From assembly GCA_002490525.1 (NCBI GenBank), contig DKUE01000016.1, forward strand, positions 1-6,762: a DNA stretch of 6,762 nt, in the 5' to 3' direction. Position numbers and translations under genes: made by a program. How positions within the stretch are numbered: the first letter of the stretch is position 1; every line of letters begins with the position of its first letter. The DNA is from Ruminococcaceae bacterium UBA7212. Its GTDB lineage: Bacteria; Bacillota; Clostridia; Oscillospirales; Acutalibacteraceae. Below, piece after piece: positions 1 through 6,555 of the stretch. Below the pieces are notes generated by a model. It saw only the letters and a program-made list of their open reading frames with translations. It was not told the origin of the DNA and made no database searches.

Positions 1-9
1 CTTTTGGGT

Positions 10-126
10 CGCAGAATTTTCGAGTGCAGGATTTTTGATTCTGCGCGGCACAAAACGCAGTCAATCCTTTCGGATTGACGAGTATTTTAACAAAGCAGAA
101 GCGGAAAGACTGCCACGAAAATCGTG
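10..126. repeat. Cluster of nested inverted repeats, unidentified
   Basis: No convincing gene lies in this stretch, but it is dense in dyad symmetry. CGCAGAAT (10-17) pairs with ATTCTGCG (38-45). GTCAATCC (60-67) pairs perfectly with GGATTGAC (72-79) around a TTTC tetraloop. GCAGTC (57-62) can alternatively pair with GACTGC (108-113), competing with that hairpin. CACGA (114-118) pairs with TCGTG (122-126). Frames on both strands stay open across part of it, but none has a good start with a ribosome binding site. It could be a dispersed palindromic element, a structured RNA or the tail of something beyond the window edge. Pairings are read directly from the sequence; the biological role is unknown. 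Confidence 0.45.
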
Positions 127-154
127 TTCGTACGCGTGCGCTATGGTTAAAATA

Positions 155-203
155 AAAAAGTATGCTGTGTCGGTCTTTCTGTACCTAACATAGCATACTT
201 TTT
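155..203 (-). terminator. Rho-independent terminator of the LytTR/GHKL operon
   Basis: AAAAAGTATGCTGTGT (155-170) pairs with ACATAGCATACTTTTT (188-203) over 16 positions with a single G-T wobble, leaving a 17-nt loop. Read on the minus strand, the stem is followed by TTTTTTATTTT, so it ends transcription of the kinase gene whose stop lies about 50 nt upstream at 256. The plus-strand side also ends in five T residues, so it may work in both directions and stop any gene entering from the left edge. Confidence 0.85.
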
Positions 204-255
204 CAAATCTGTGCGGGAATTGTCATTTTTGTCCGTATTTTTGTCATTTTTGGAT

Positions 256-1569
256 TCAAAAATACAAACGCACCAACAATGTAAACACGTTATTTTCACA
301 TTCGGCAAGTACCTCGCCGTTGTATTTTTCGGCGGTGGAGCGGATGCTTCGAAGTCCTATGCCGTGGTTTTCGCGATCCTTTTTGTCGGAAAGAAAGCTG
401 TTGCCGTGCTTTTTGGGCGGTTCTGCCACGGGATTTTGCACCGAAAGCAACAAAAAATCGGATTCCTCCCGTATTTTTAAAGTCACTGTACGCATCTGCA
501 CATCGGGAATTTTTTGGCAGGCTTCCAAAGCATTGTCCAAAGCATTACTCAAAATGATACATAAATCCATTGGCTTTGCTTTGGTGGCTTTCAGCGATAC
601 CGCATCGAAACGCAGATTCGTTTCCTGCCGCTGTGCGGTCAACAGCTTTTCGTTTAGAATCGCGTCCACAGCGGTGTTGCCTGTGACGGCAAAATAGGTC
701 GCATCCTCCAAATCGCTTTGCATCGTTTGCATATACGCGAGCGCGTCATCGGTGTTGCCGCTTTGAAGCATTCCGCTGAGTGCACGCAGGTGATTTTTCA
801 AGTCGTGCCGCAGGGCGCGCGTGTGGTTATAAGCGTTCTCCATTTTTTCAGCGGACTGCCTCTGTAATTCCAACTGCATTTTCATTTCGCGGTTGTCGCG
901 GGATATGGTCAACTGATTTTGCAGCTTGGAAAACAGGGCGAATACAAGCACGGTGATAAACAACAGCCCCGCCGCGGAAATATAGATATAGGTGTGCACC
1001 TCGCGGTTGTCAGGGATACTTTCCAACGCAAACTGGAACACGGTCAGCGTGACGATGGCAATCGCGGGCACGGCGAGCAACAGCATCCAATAGCGAAAGG
1101 CGATGTGCTCGGACCGGCGGCGGATGAACATACTTAACAGTAACACCGCCGCAAGCTCTATAAGATACGGCATCTCAAAATTCAACAGACGGAAAAAGAA
1201 GCTGTCACCCGTCAAAAACGGTGCCCGTTCCCGCACCCAGGAAAGTATGAAAGCGGACAAAATATCCGACAGTGCAAGCAAAATGGAAAATGCAAACAGG
1301 AACACCACACGGTCGCGTTTTTTGCCGTCATACAGTACGAAAGAAATGCAAAGTATCCATAAAATCTCTGCAATCGCCTTGACCTCGCCCGCGTAGCCGA
1401 CCTCCTGCAAAATAAAGACCGTACCCGCCGACAGGAAAAATGCCAGACGTTGTCCCCACGGATTTTCATATTTTTTCTGAAAAAAACGGGAAAGCAGAAT
1501 AAACGCAAACACCATTTCAAAGCCCGAGGAAAGTGCTTTAACGGCATTAAATAAAATTGTTTCAAACAA
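256..1569 (-). CDS. AgrC-like sensor histidine kinase (GHKL/HPK10 type)
   Basis: This is a 437-residue membrane sensor kinase that would phosphorylate the LytTR regulator encoded just before it. The first ~214 residues are hydrophobic with about six or seven predicted membrane segments (near 18-30, 42-58, 64-80, 87-110, 134-149, 157-180 and 195-214). A coiled linker follows (215-248). The H-box RALRHDLKNHL carries the likely phospho-acceptor His255. The ATPase domain has an N-box with Asn342 and Asn346 (SNALDNALEA) and a G-box HGIGLRSI (402-409). This layout is typical of HPK10 kinases that sense peptides, such as AgrC, though the ligand cannot be told here. The start codon is TTG: GAGGAG lies 8 nt upstream, and an in-frame TGA between them excludes a longer form. 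The gene follows the regulator stop by 18 nt, so the two are surely co-transcribed. No agrB or agrD-like gene is visible nearby. Confidence 0.93.
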   Translation of the reverse strand: MFETILFNAVKALSSGFEMVFAFILLSRFFQKKYENPWGQRLAFFLSAGTVFILQEVGYAGEVKAIAEILWILCISFVLYDGKKRDRVVFLFAFSILLALSDILSAFILSWVRERAPFLTGDSFFFRLLNFEMPYLIELAAVLLLSMFIRRRSEHIAFRYWMLLLAVPAIAIVTLTVFQFALESIPDNREVHTYIYISAAGLLFITVLVFALFSKLQNQLTISRDNREMKMQLELQRQSAEKMENAYNHTRALRHDLKNHLRALSGMLQSGNTDDALAYMQTMQSDLEDATYFAVTGNTAVDAILNEKLLTAQRQETNLRFDAVSLKATKAKPMDLCIILSNALDNALEACQKIPDVQMRTVTLKIREESDFLLLSVQNPVAEPPKKHGNSFLSDKKDRENHGIGLRSIRSTAEKYNGEVLAECENNVFTLLVRLYF

Positions 1570-1577
1570 AGTGTTGT

Positions 1578-1583
1578 CTCCTC
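1578..1583 (-). promoter_or_regulatory. Ribosome binding site fixing the TTG start of the kinase
   Basis: GAGGAG on the minus strand sits 8 nt before TTG at 1569 in the short gap after the regulator stop. The reading frame upstream meets TGA at 1582-1584, within this site, so TTG is the only start that uses it. The next in-frame Met is 18 residues downstream, inside the first hydrophobic segment. Confidence 0.8.
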
Positions 1584-1587
1584 ACTT

Positions 1588-2340
1588 TCACCGCATTGCC
1601 CACAGCGATGCTTTGCGCACCGATTCCCGACGGCTTTTGCTCACGGGCAGGGCTTCGCCGTTTGACAGCGTCAGCGCATCGGCTTTCACGGCGCGGATTT
1701 CTTTAGCGTTCACCAGAAAGCTTTGGTGACAACGGACAAAATCACTTCCCCGCAAGGCTTTTTCAATGACATCCAGCTTTTCGTAATAGGTATAGCTCCC
1801 CTGCTTTACATGCAAGGTGATTTGCCGCCGATTGCTTTCAAAATATAAAATATCGGCTAAGCGCACAGCCGTGTCCTGTGTACCTGTGCGAAACGTATAA
1901 ACCTGCGCCGCCGTGCACAACTCCTCCACACACTCTTCCAGAATTTTTCGAAACGCATGCGAAAGCTCTGTTTTCAGAACATAGCGAAACGCCTTGACCT
2001 CATAGCCGCTGAAAACATATTCCGCCGATGAGGTGACAAACACAATCAATGCGTTCGCATCGTATGCGCGCAGGGCTTTAGCAGTGGAAATGCCGTTTAG
2101 GTCATGCATTTTAATATCCAAAAGCACGATTTGAAAATCTGCCGTGCCGTTCTGATAGGCGGCAAGCAAGCTTTCTCCATCCGGGAATTCCGTAAACCGC
2201 CCGTCTATATCTGCCTGTGCAAAATAATCGCCGGCAATCGCTGTCAGTTCCTCACGAACGTGCGGCTCATCGTCACAAACCGCGACGGAAAGCGAAATTT
2301 GTTCCTTCGGTGTTTGACTTTGCTGCATGTGCAATCCCAT
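1588..2340 (-). CDS. LytTR-family response regulator
   Basis: This is a DNA-binding response regulator of about 250 residues, the AlgR/AgrA/LytR type, partner of the downstream kinase. Numbered from ATG at 2340, the receiver domain spans about 17-138: acidic pair Asp23-Asp24 (VAVCDDEP), phospho-acceptor Asp75 (IVLLDIKM), switch Thr103 (VFVTSS) and Lys123 (YVLKTEL). The LytTR DNA-binding domain spans about 146-245, with the family pattern LADILYFESN and the FVRCHQSFLVN segment. The frame is open further upstream to a TTG at 2391, but that stretch contains the -10 element, so I take ATG 2340, preceded by AGGGGG with a short 3-nt gap. A second Met, at 2328, is also possible. The receiver starts unusually far in, after about 16 polar residues. 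Target genes are not shown by the sequence; control of its own operon or of neighbours is inference. Confidence 0.93.
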   Translation of the reverse strand: MGLHMQQSQTPKEQISLSVAVCDDEPHVREELTAIAGDYFAQADIDGRFTEFPDGESLLAAYQNGTADFQIVLLDIKMHDLNGISTAKALRAYDANALIVFVTSSAEYVFSGYEVKAFRYVLKTELSHAFRKILEECVEELCTAAQVYTFRTGTQDTAVRLADILYFESNRRQITLHVKQGSYTYYEKLDVIEKALRGSDFVRCHQSFLVNAKEIRAVKADALTLSNGEALPVSKSRRESVRKASLWAMR

Positions 2341-2366
2341 ACGCCCCCTAACCCTATTTATATTGT

Positions 2367-2395
2367 ATTGTAGCATATTGCGAAAGGACAATCAA
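2367..2395 (-). promoter_or_regulatory. SigA-type promoter of the LytTR/GHKL operon
   Basis: On the minus strand TTGATT (2390-2395) and TACAAT (2367-2372) are separated by exactly 17 nt. Transcription would start near 2360, giving a leader of about 20 nt that carries the AGGGGG ribosome binding site. A second overlapping TACAAT lies at 2362-2367. It diverges from the yebC promoter, with the two -35 boxes only about 15 nt apart. Confidence 0.75.
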
Positions 2396-2410
2396 TCTTT
2401 GATTTACACC

Positions 2411-2439
2411 TTGCGAAACAGAGCGGACTGTGGTAGAAT
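2411..2439 (+). promoter_or_regulatory. SigA-type promoter of yebC
   Basis: TTGCGA (2411-2416) and TAGAAT (2434-2439) are 17 nt apart, and TGG directly before the -10 box makes an extended -10. Predicted transcription start is near 2446, giving a leader of about 25 nt with AAGAAGGTG (2457-2465) as ribosome binding site 5 nt before ATG. Confidence 0.75.
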
Positions 2440-2470
2440 ACTATCCGTAATTTTGTAAGAAGGTGAAACT

Positions 2471-3208
2471 ATGTCAGGACATTCCAAATGGAGCACCATT
2501 AAACGCAAGAAAGAAAAGACCGACAACGCGCGCGCGAAGGTATTTACCAAAATCGGGCGCGAGATTGCGGTAGCCGTAAAAGCGGGCGGTCCCGACCCTG
2601 CTGCAAACTCCAAATTAAAGGATGTAATCGCCAAGGCAAAGGCAAACAATGTGCCGAACGACAATATTGACCGCATCATCAAAAAGGCGGCAGGCGAAGG
2701 CAACGGCGACAACTACGAGAATATCGTATATGAGGGCTACGGTCCGTCAGGCATTGCCGTAATTATTGAGGCATTGACCGACAACCGCAACCGTACTGCG
2801 GCGGATGTGCGCCACGCTTTTGACAAATTCGGCGGCAATATGGGCACTTCGGGCTGTGTTTCGTTTATGTTCAGCCGTCAGGGCGTGATTATCATTGAAA
2901 AAGAGGACATTGACGAAGACAAGCTGATGGAAGACGCACTTGAAGCAGGTGCTTCTGACTTTCTTTCGGACGGCGATGTGTTCGAAATCCGCACTGAGCC
3001 GAACGATATGGGTCTTGTTCGGGATGATTTGGACGCGAAAGGCTACAAATTCATTTCGGCAGAGGTCGAATATATCCCCTCCACCTATACAAAGCTGACC
3101 AATCCCGATGACATTCAGAACATGGGCAGAATGCTTGAAATGTTTGACGAAAGCGATGACATTCAGGACGTTTACCATAACTGGGAAAACGAAGAAGATT
3201 ACGAATAA
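2471..3208 (+). CDS. yebC: YebC/PmpR (TACO1) family protein
   Basis: This is a 245-residue cytoplasmic protein of normal family length. It opens with the family signature MSGHSKWSTIKRKKEKTD, continues with KVFTKIGREI and the conserved core YEGYGPSGIAVIIEALTDNR, and then NRTAADVRHAFDKFGGNMG and SGCVSFMF, so the identification is secure. Members were first named as transcription regulators (PmpR in Pseudomonas). Later work on the mitochondrial homologue TACO1 and on bacterial members points to helping ribosomes through difficult sequences such as proline runs; which role applies here is not shown by the sequence. The start is clear: AAGAAGGTG precedes ATG by 5 nt. The gene stands alone with its own promoter and terminator, not beside ruvABC as in many proteobacteria. 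The C-terminal tail is strongly acidic (DESDDIQDVYHNWENEEDYE), as is common in this family. Confidence 0.97.
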   Translation: MSGHSKWSTIKRKKEKTDNARAKVFTKIGREIAVAVKAGGPDPAANSKLKDVIAKAKANNVPNDNIDRIIKKAAGEGNGDNYENIVYEGYGPSGIAVIIEALTDNRNRTAADVRHAFDKFGGNMGTSGCVSFMFSRQGVIIIEKEDIDEDKLMEDALEAGASDFLSDGDVFEIRTEPNDMGLVRDDLDAKGYKFISAEVEYIPSTYTKLTNPDDIQNMGRMLEMFDESDDIQDVYHNWENEEDYE

Positions 3209-3219
3209 AGTGAAAGCCG

Positions 3220-3260
3220 AAAAATCCTCTTGCATCCGAATGGGTGCAAGAGGATTTTTT
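3220..3260. terminator. Bidirectional terminator between yebC and the GH30 gene
   Basis: AAAATCCTCTTGCA (3221-3234) pairs perfectly with TGCAAGAGGATTTT (3245-3258). The stem can extend by three more pairs (TCC/GGG, one a wobble) to a GAAT tetraloop at 3238-3241. Six T residues (3255-3260) follow on the plus strand for yebC, whose stop is 12 nt upstream. On the minus strand the stem is followed by five T residues, so it can also terminate the convergent GH30 transcript. Confidence 0.9.
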
Positions 3261-3279
3261 CGTTTTATTTTGTGCCGCT

Positions 3280-3306
3280 GTAGGAGCGGATGCCCTCATC
3301 CGCCCG
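3280..3306. repeat. REP-like palindrome
   Basis: GCGGATG (3286-3292) and CATCCGC (3297-3303) form a perfect 7-bp stem with a CCCT loop, framed by GTAGGA on the left and CCG on the right. No T-tract follows directly on either strand, so it is not itself a canonical terminator. GC-rich palindromes of the form GTAGGGGCGGAT...ATCCGCCCG resemble dispersed intergenic repeats that I recall from Clostridia genomes; this is from memory. Only one copy is present in the window. Confidence 0.5.
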
Positions 3307-3373
3307 AAGAAATGTGATGCAATTTTTCAGAACAACACAGAGGTTGCTTCCTACGCGCAGAATAACCGTCTGT

Positions 3374-5545
3374 CTAAACTGCCATCGGCACTTTGGTTTC
3401 CATATGGTCGCCTATGGCGTGTGGCACGGGCACGCTGACGCCGACACTGTTCTCCGTAAAATAAATTTGTGTATCTTCCGTTTGCAGTGCTTTAAGCAAT
3501 GCGTCTGCGTTGGGATAAATATGTTGAAATTCTGCGGCAATTGAAGTGTCTTTGCAAAAGGCAGTGTAGGCTTCTTGTGCAAAATGTGTGTCGATTGTAC
3601 AGATGTCTGTTGGATTCACTTCTTTTTGATTTTGCAAATCAAAGGTCTTGGCAACGAAAACAGAATTCGGATGTGCCGCCGTGCGGACATTGCCTGTTCC
3701 CTCAAAAACAATACTGATGTATTTACTGTCAAACCGTTTTACGGTATACTTCAGGCTCAGCTCTAAATCCGTGTAATCCGCACCGTAGGTTTTCTCTGCA
3801 TAAGATGCGGCAAAATCGGCAATCCAATCGTTGACGGTCTGCATATCTTTAAAAACAGGATACAAAACCGCCACAGTGCTGTTTGTGTGTGAATTATCTT
3901 CAAATAGGGCACTTGACGGCAGGCGCACCGTCACCGGTTCATTCATAACCACCGTCACGACCGACTTTGCGGGCACTGAAACGGTCACATCCCCTGCCGT
4001 GCCTTCTGCGGTTTTTGAAAGGTCGTGCACTTCGCTTGTGGTGTATACGCTGTAGCTGTCCGCACAGGAAAGAACAGTCTGTGTATCTGCTTCCGTGTTA
4101 TTCACATACACCACAACCGTGCTGCCATCGGGATTCACAAACGCACAACAGGGAAGCGCCTCCACACCGCTCGAGCAGGCTACACGCACGGCGCCCTCAT
4201 CAATGAATTTGGAGAAATTGCCGAGACACCACAGCCGCTTCGAGGTCTTTATATCCTTGTGGTCGTCTGCGTTGATGTATACCAGCCCGTCTGGGTAAAC
4301 GCCGTAGGAACAGCCGAGCCACCAATCCCATTCTTTGGCATTCAGAATCGTTAAATCGTCCAAAATAACCTGCGCCATTGCCGTGCCGTATTCAATCGTC
4401 ATGCCGTTTGTGCCGTTCGGCTCTTTGGATATCAAATCAAATACGCCCGTGTTTTCATCGTTTGTCATTTGGCAGTATTCCGTGCAAACCACATCGTAAT
4501 TGGAATATTTGTCCGCAAGATATGCTGCCGCCTGCCGTTTGGTTTCGGCGGATGACCAATAGGAATGCAGGCTGACGGTATCAAAATATTGCCGCAACGC
4601 CTGATTTTTAAATACGTACTTTGGACCTTTGCCGAGCGTACAGTCAAGATATGCTGCGCAGGCAGAGCCTTTTCCCTCGGCTGAGCCTGATTCAAACATG
4701 GAAATTTTACAACCCGCATTTTCCACCTTGGAATCTTTGAATTTCCGAATCATCGTATCATACAGCGCGGTTGCCTCGGTTTTCGAAAAATGACAGCCTT
4801 CCTGATTCACACTGTAGGAACCGTCCTCGTTATACCATGCCGCCCAGCTGTACTGCGGCTCGTTGATAGGTGAAACATCGGTGACACGGTAACCCGCATC
4901 CAAAAAGTACTCTGCACTGTGATAGCAGTAATCGGTAAATACGCCGTAATTTTTCCCATCCAGATTTGTAACCCACGGCGCATTTTCGTCGTGATTCGGC
5001 ACACCGTAGCCCGCGCCGTCCAATGTCATCGAAACAGGCGCGGAATTGCAGAACAGCGTAACACGCAAGTCATCCCCCGCAAGCCGTTTTGCATCGGCAA
5101 GGCAGGTTTGCGCCGCCGCGTCTTTTGTAAAATCATATGTACCGTCCGCATTTAAAAAGCACTCCGTACCGCGGTTTTCGGTCAGAATGTGTACATCGCC
5201 CTTTGACCCCGCACCGAGATTGTAGCGGTAAATATTCAACCCGATACCTTTTTCACTGTCATAAAGATAAGAAAGAATTTCTTCGTGATTCTCCCATGTG
5301 CCGACATCCTGACTCCACCAGCATGCGGATGCGCCAAAGCCGTTCATCGTTTGATACGTTACGTCTGTATCCAGCACAGTCCTGCCTGTGCCGATGTTAT
5401 TTTCTACCACCGTGCTTTGTGCGTAAGTGCGTTTTTTCTCCATGCCGACCACCCCGAATACAATATATAGACCCGTGCAAAGTACGGCAAGCAGAACCGC
5501 CGCCGATGCCGTCAAAATGATTTTTGTACGTCTGCCTTTTGTCAT
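3374..5545 (-). CDS. Membrane-anchored GH30 glycosidase with DUF3298-like domain
   Basis: This 723-residue protein has a cytoplasmic TKGRRTK start, one membrane segment (about 9-33, signal anchor) and an external remainder. The GH30 (beta/alpha)8 barrel covers about 55-450: NGFGASACWW near 68-77, acid/base Glu229 in SPINEPQ, and probable nucleophile Glu356 in VVCTEYC, so the active site looks complete. A beta-sandwich typical of GH30 follows (about 450-535). Residues 555-723 resemble DUF3298 of RsiV/PdaC proteins: YPVF near 562, KYISIVFEG, AAHPNSVF, TFDL and the closing IYFTENSVGVSVPVP. GH30 enzymes cleave beta-linked glycans. The CWW-type motif suggests the endo-beta-1,6-galactanase group (GH30_5), acting on arabinogalactan side chains, but xylanase or glucosylceramidase-like activity is not excluded. 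GGAGG lies 7 nt before ATG. About 20 cysteines is high for an exported Firmicute protein. Confidence 0.88.
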   Translation of the reverse strand: MTKGRRTKIILTASAAVLLAVLCTGLYIVFGVVGMEKKRTYAQSTVVENNIGTGRTVLDTDVTYQTMNGFGASACWWSQDVGTWENHEEILSYLYDSEKGIGLNIYRYNLGAGSKGDVHILTENRGTECFLNADGTYDFTKDAAAQTCLADAKRLAGDDLRVTLFCNSAPVSMTLDGAGYGVPNHDENAPWVTNLDGKNYGVFTDYCYHSAEYFLDAGYRVTDVSPINEPQYSWAAWYNEDGSYSVNQEGCHFSKTEATALYDTMIRKFKDSKVENAGCKISMFESGSAEGKGSACAAYLDCTLGKGPKYVFKNQALRQYFDTVSLHSYWSSAETKRQAAAYLADKYSNYDVVCTEYCQMTNDENTGVFDLISKEPNGTNGMTIEYGTAMAQVILDDLTILNAKEWDWWLGCSYGVYPDGLVYINADDHKDIKTSKRLWCLGNFSKFIDEGAVRVACSSGVEALPCCAFVNPDGSTVVVYVNNTEADTQTVLSCADSYSVYTTSEVHDLSKTAEGTAGDVTVSVPAKSVVTVVMNEPVTVRLPSSALFEDNSHTNSTVAVLYPVFKDMQTVNDWIADFAASYAEKTYGADYTDLELSLKYTVKRFDSKYISIVFEGTGNVRTAAHPNSVFVAKTFDLQNQKEVNPTDICTIDTHFAQEAYTAFCKDTSIAAEFQHIYPNADALLKALQTEDTQIYFTENSVGVSVPVPHAIGDHMETKVPMAV

Positions 5546-5552
5546 ATGCGTA

Positions 5553-5557
5553 CCTCC
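5553..5557 (-). promoter_or_regulatory. Strong ribosome binding site of the GH30 gene
   Basis: GGAGG on the minus strand (within CTTGGAGGTA) lies 7 nt before ATG at 5545. It is the best Shine-Dalgarno match in the window and fixes the start of the signal-anchor protein. Confidence 0.85.
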
Positions 5558-5573
5558 AAGTATATTTCGTTCT

Positions 5574-5603
5574 TTGATAAAATCCGAATGGGATAAAGTA
5601 CAA
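5574..5603 (-). promoter_or_regulatory. Possible weak promoter before the GH30 gene
   Basis: In the 69-nt gap after the DUF4304 stop, TTGTAC (5598-5603) is followed after 17 or 18 nt by TTATCA or TATCAA (5574-5580). The -10 match is poor. I see no terminator in the gap, so the GH30 gene may instead be read from the upstream DUF4304 promoter, or from both. Confidence 0.25.
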
Positions 5604-5614
5604 TTCCGATACTT

Positions 5615-6418
5615 TTATAATCTTCCGGACAGAGCGATATTCAGCCTCTCCGCTAATTTTTCAAGATATTTCAAATGCGAATCGCTCGCGTCATATAAGG
5701 TTATGTATCCGTTTCTTTCAGCGGTTACGGTTTCTGTTCGTTTGGTTCTTACATTATAATACACTGTGCTCTGCCCTTTGCGCATGTATGTTCGAGAACC
5801 ATGGGCTAATTCATCGTTATATTTCTGCAACACTTTTTGATAATAACGATTAAAACATGCAGTAGCTTTGTCCGTATTGCCCGCTCTGCCGTATATCATA
5901 GCTTCTTCCAGCAAACGCAGATGATGATTATACTCGTCAAAATCCGGATAATCTTTTCGATGATGCAAAATGGCTTCGCGGCTGTTCAGTGTATCAAATA
6001 CAGGTAAAACGTATTTTTGTAAATCGCTTAAAACCGTATTCCCGATTTTATGGGGATCTTGCTTTAAACTGTATCCCGTGTTTTTGTGCGAGGCAAAGGA
6101 GCTAAGCTCCGTGCGAATGGTGCAGTCGTAATCATGATAATATTTTTTGAGCGGTTGGGAAATTGAAAAGCTTCGTTCCGTACATTCGGGGATTCGGATA
6201 CCGAGATTGACCCATAGTATGTTATAGATTTGTTTCTGCGGACAACCGTTCTGGAAGTTTACGACCTGCGAAATATCGCCGTCTGAAAATCGGTGCAGTG
6301 TTCTGCCGTGTTTTCGAAACCCAAGCGGTTTTAACTGCGCATATACAATGGATTCAATAATGTCAACAGATTCTTTGGAATCTAAACTGTTTCTTTTAAA
6401 AGAAAAAATCAAATTCAC
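5615..6418 (-). CDS. DUF4304 domain protein, function unknown
   Basis: This is a 267-residue soluble protein with no signal peptide or membrane segment. Residues about 20-140 resemble DUF4304: the segment LKPLGFRKHGRTLHRF (29-44), then DISQVVNFQNG (48-58) and ILWVNLGIRIPE (67-78). The family is widespread but has no established role. Residues 165-205 look like a helical pair of TPR type (EEAMIYGRAGNTDKATACFN), and the tail (about 215-267) is a separate basic and helical part. The start is GTG at 6418 with AAAGG (6423-6427) 4 nt upstream; the next in-frame candidate is TTG at codon 3. The gene looks more AT-rich than its neighbours, which could reflect separate acquisition. It lies upstream of and in line with the GH30 gene, but nothing in the sequence ties the two functions together. 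Confidence 0.75.
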   Translation of the reverse strand: MNLIFSFKRNSLDSKESVDIIESIVYAQLKPLGFRKHGRTLHRFSDGDISQVVNFQNGCPQKQIYNILWVNLGIRIPECTERSFSISQPLKKYYHDYDCTIRTELSSFASHKNTGYSLKQDPHKIGNTVLSDLQKYVLPVFDTLNSREAILHHRKDYPDFDEYNHHLRLLEEAMIYGRAGNTDKATACFNRYYQKVLQKYNDELAHGSRTYMRKGQSTVYYNVRTKRTETVTAERNGYITLYDASDSHLKYLEKLAERLNIALSGRL

Positions 6419-6433
6419 ACCGCCTTTGTAATT

Positions 6434-6462
6434 ATTGTAACAGAACTTGTCCGCAGAATCAA
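6434..6462 (-). promoter_or_regulatory. SigA-type promoter of the DUF4304 gene
   Basis: On the minus strand TTGATT (6457-6462) and TACAAT (6434-6439) are 17 nt apart, the same boxes and spacing as the LytTR operon promoter. Transcription would start near 6427, only about 9 nt before the GTG, so the ribosome binding site lies at the very 5' end of the message. It may also serve the GH30 gene downstream. Confidence 0.65.
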
Positions 6463-6526
6463 TAAAATGCAGAGAAAATCACAGCAGAGCGGTTTAAAAC
6501 GGACGCAATAAGACCGTTCTCTTCTG

Positions 6527-6555
6527 TTGACAAAAAAACGGAACTATACTATAGT
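6527..6555 (+). promoter_or_regulatory. Near-consensus promoter of the second response regulator
   Basis: A perfect TTGACA -35 box (6527-6532) and TATAGT -10 box (6550-6555) are separated by 17 nt, the strongest promoter match in the window. Transcription would start near 6562, leaving a leader of about 88 nt before ATG 6650. CCGTT (6514-6518) and its inverse AACGG (6537-6541) flank the -35 box and could be part of an operator. No short ORF or strong hairpin was found in the leader. Confidence 0.75.

Noticed and set aside
1..184. Minus-strand frame open to the window edge
   Set aside because: It has no start codon with a ribosome binding site and begins inside the kinase operon terminator.
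2..193. Plus-strand frame open from the window edge to TAG at 191
   Set aside because: It runs through the terminator hairpin and the inverted repeats and has no recognisable protein pattern, so it is probably not the end of a gene.
211..697. Plus-strand frames antisense to the kinase gene
   Set aside because: They overlap the conserved GHKL domain in other frames and show no family pattern.
2341..2391. Longer form of the LytTR regulator starting at TTG 2391
   Set aside because: The extra 17 codons cover the -10 box and the predicted transcription start, and the TTG has no ribosome binding site; ATG 2340 follows AGGGGG.
2747..3235. 162-codon frame antisense to yebC
   Set aside because: It mirrors a highly conserved gene, extends into the terminator and has no promoter or ribosome binding site.
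5137..5520. 127-codon frame antisense to the GH30 N terminus
   Set aside because: It is a shadow of the GH30 coding sequence with no start signals.
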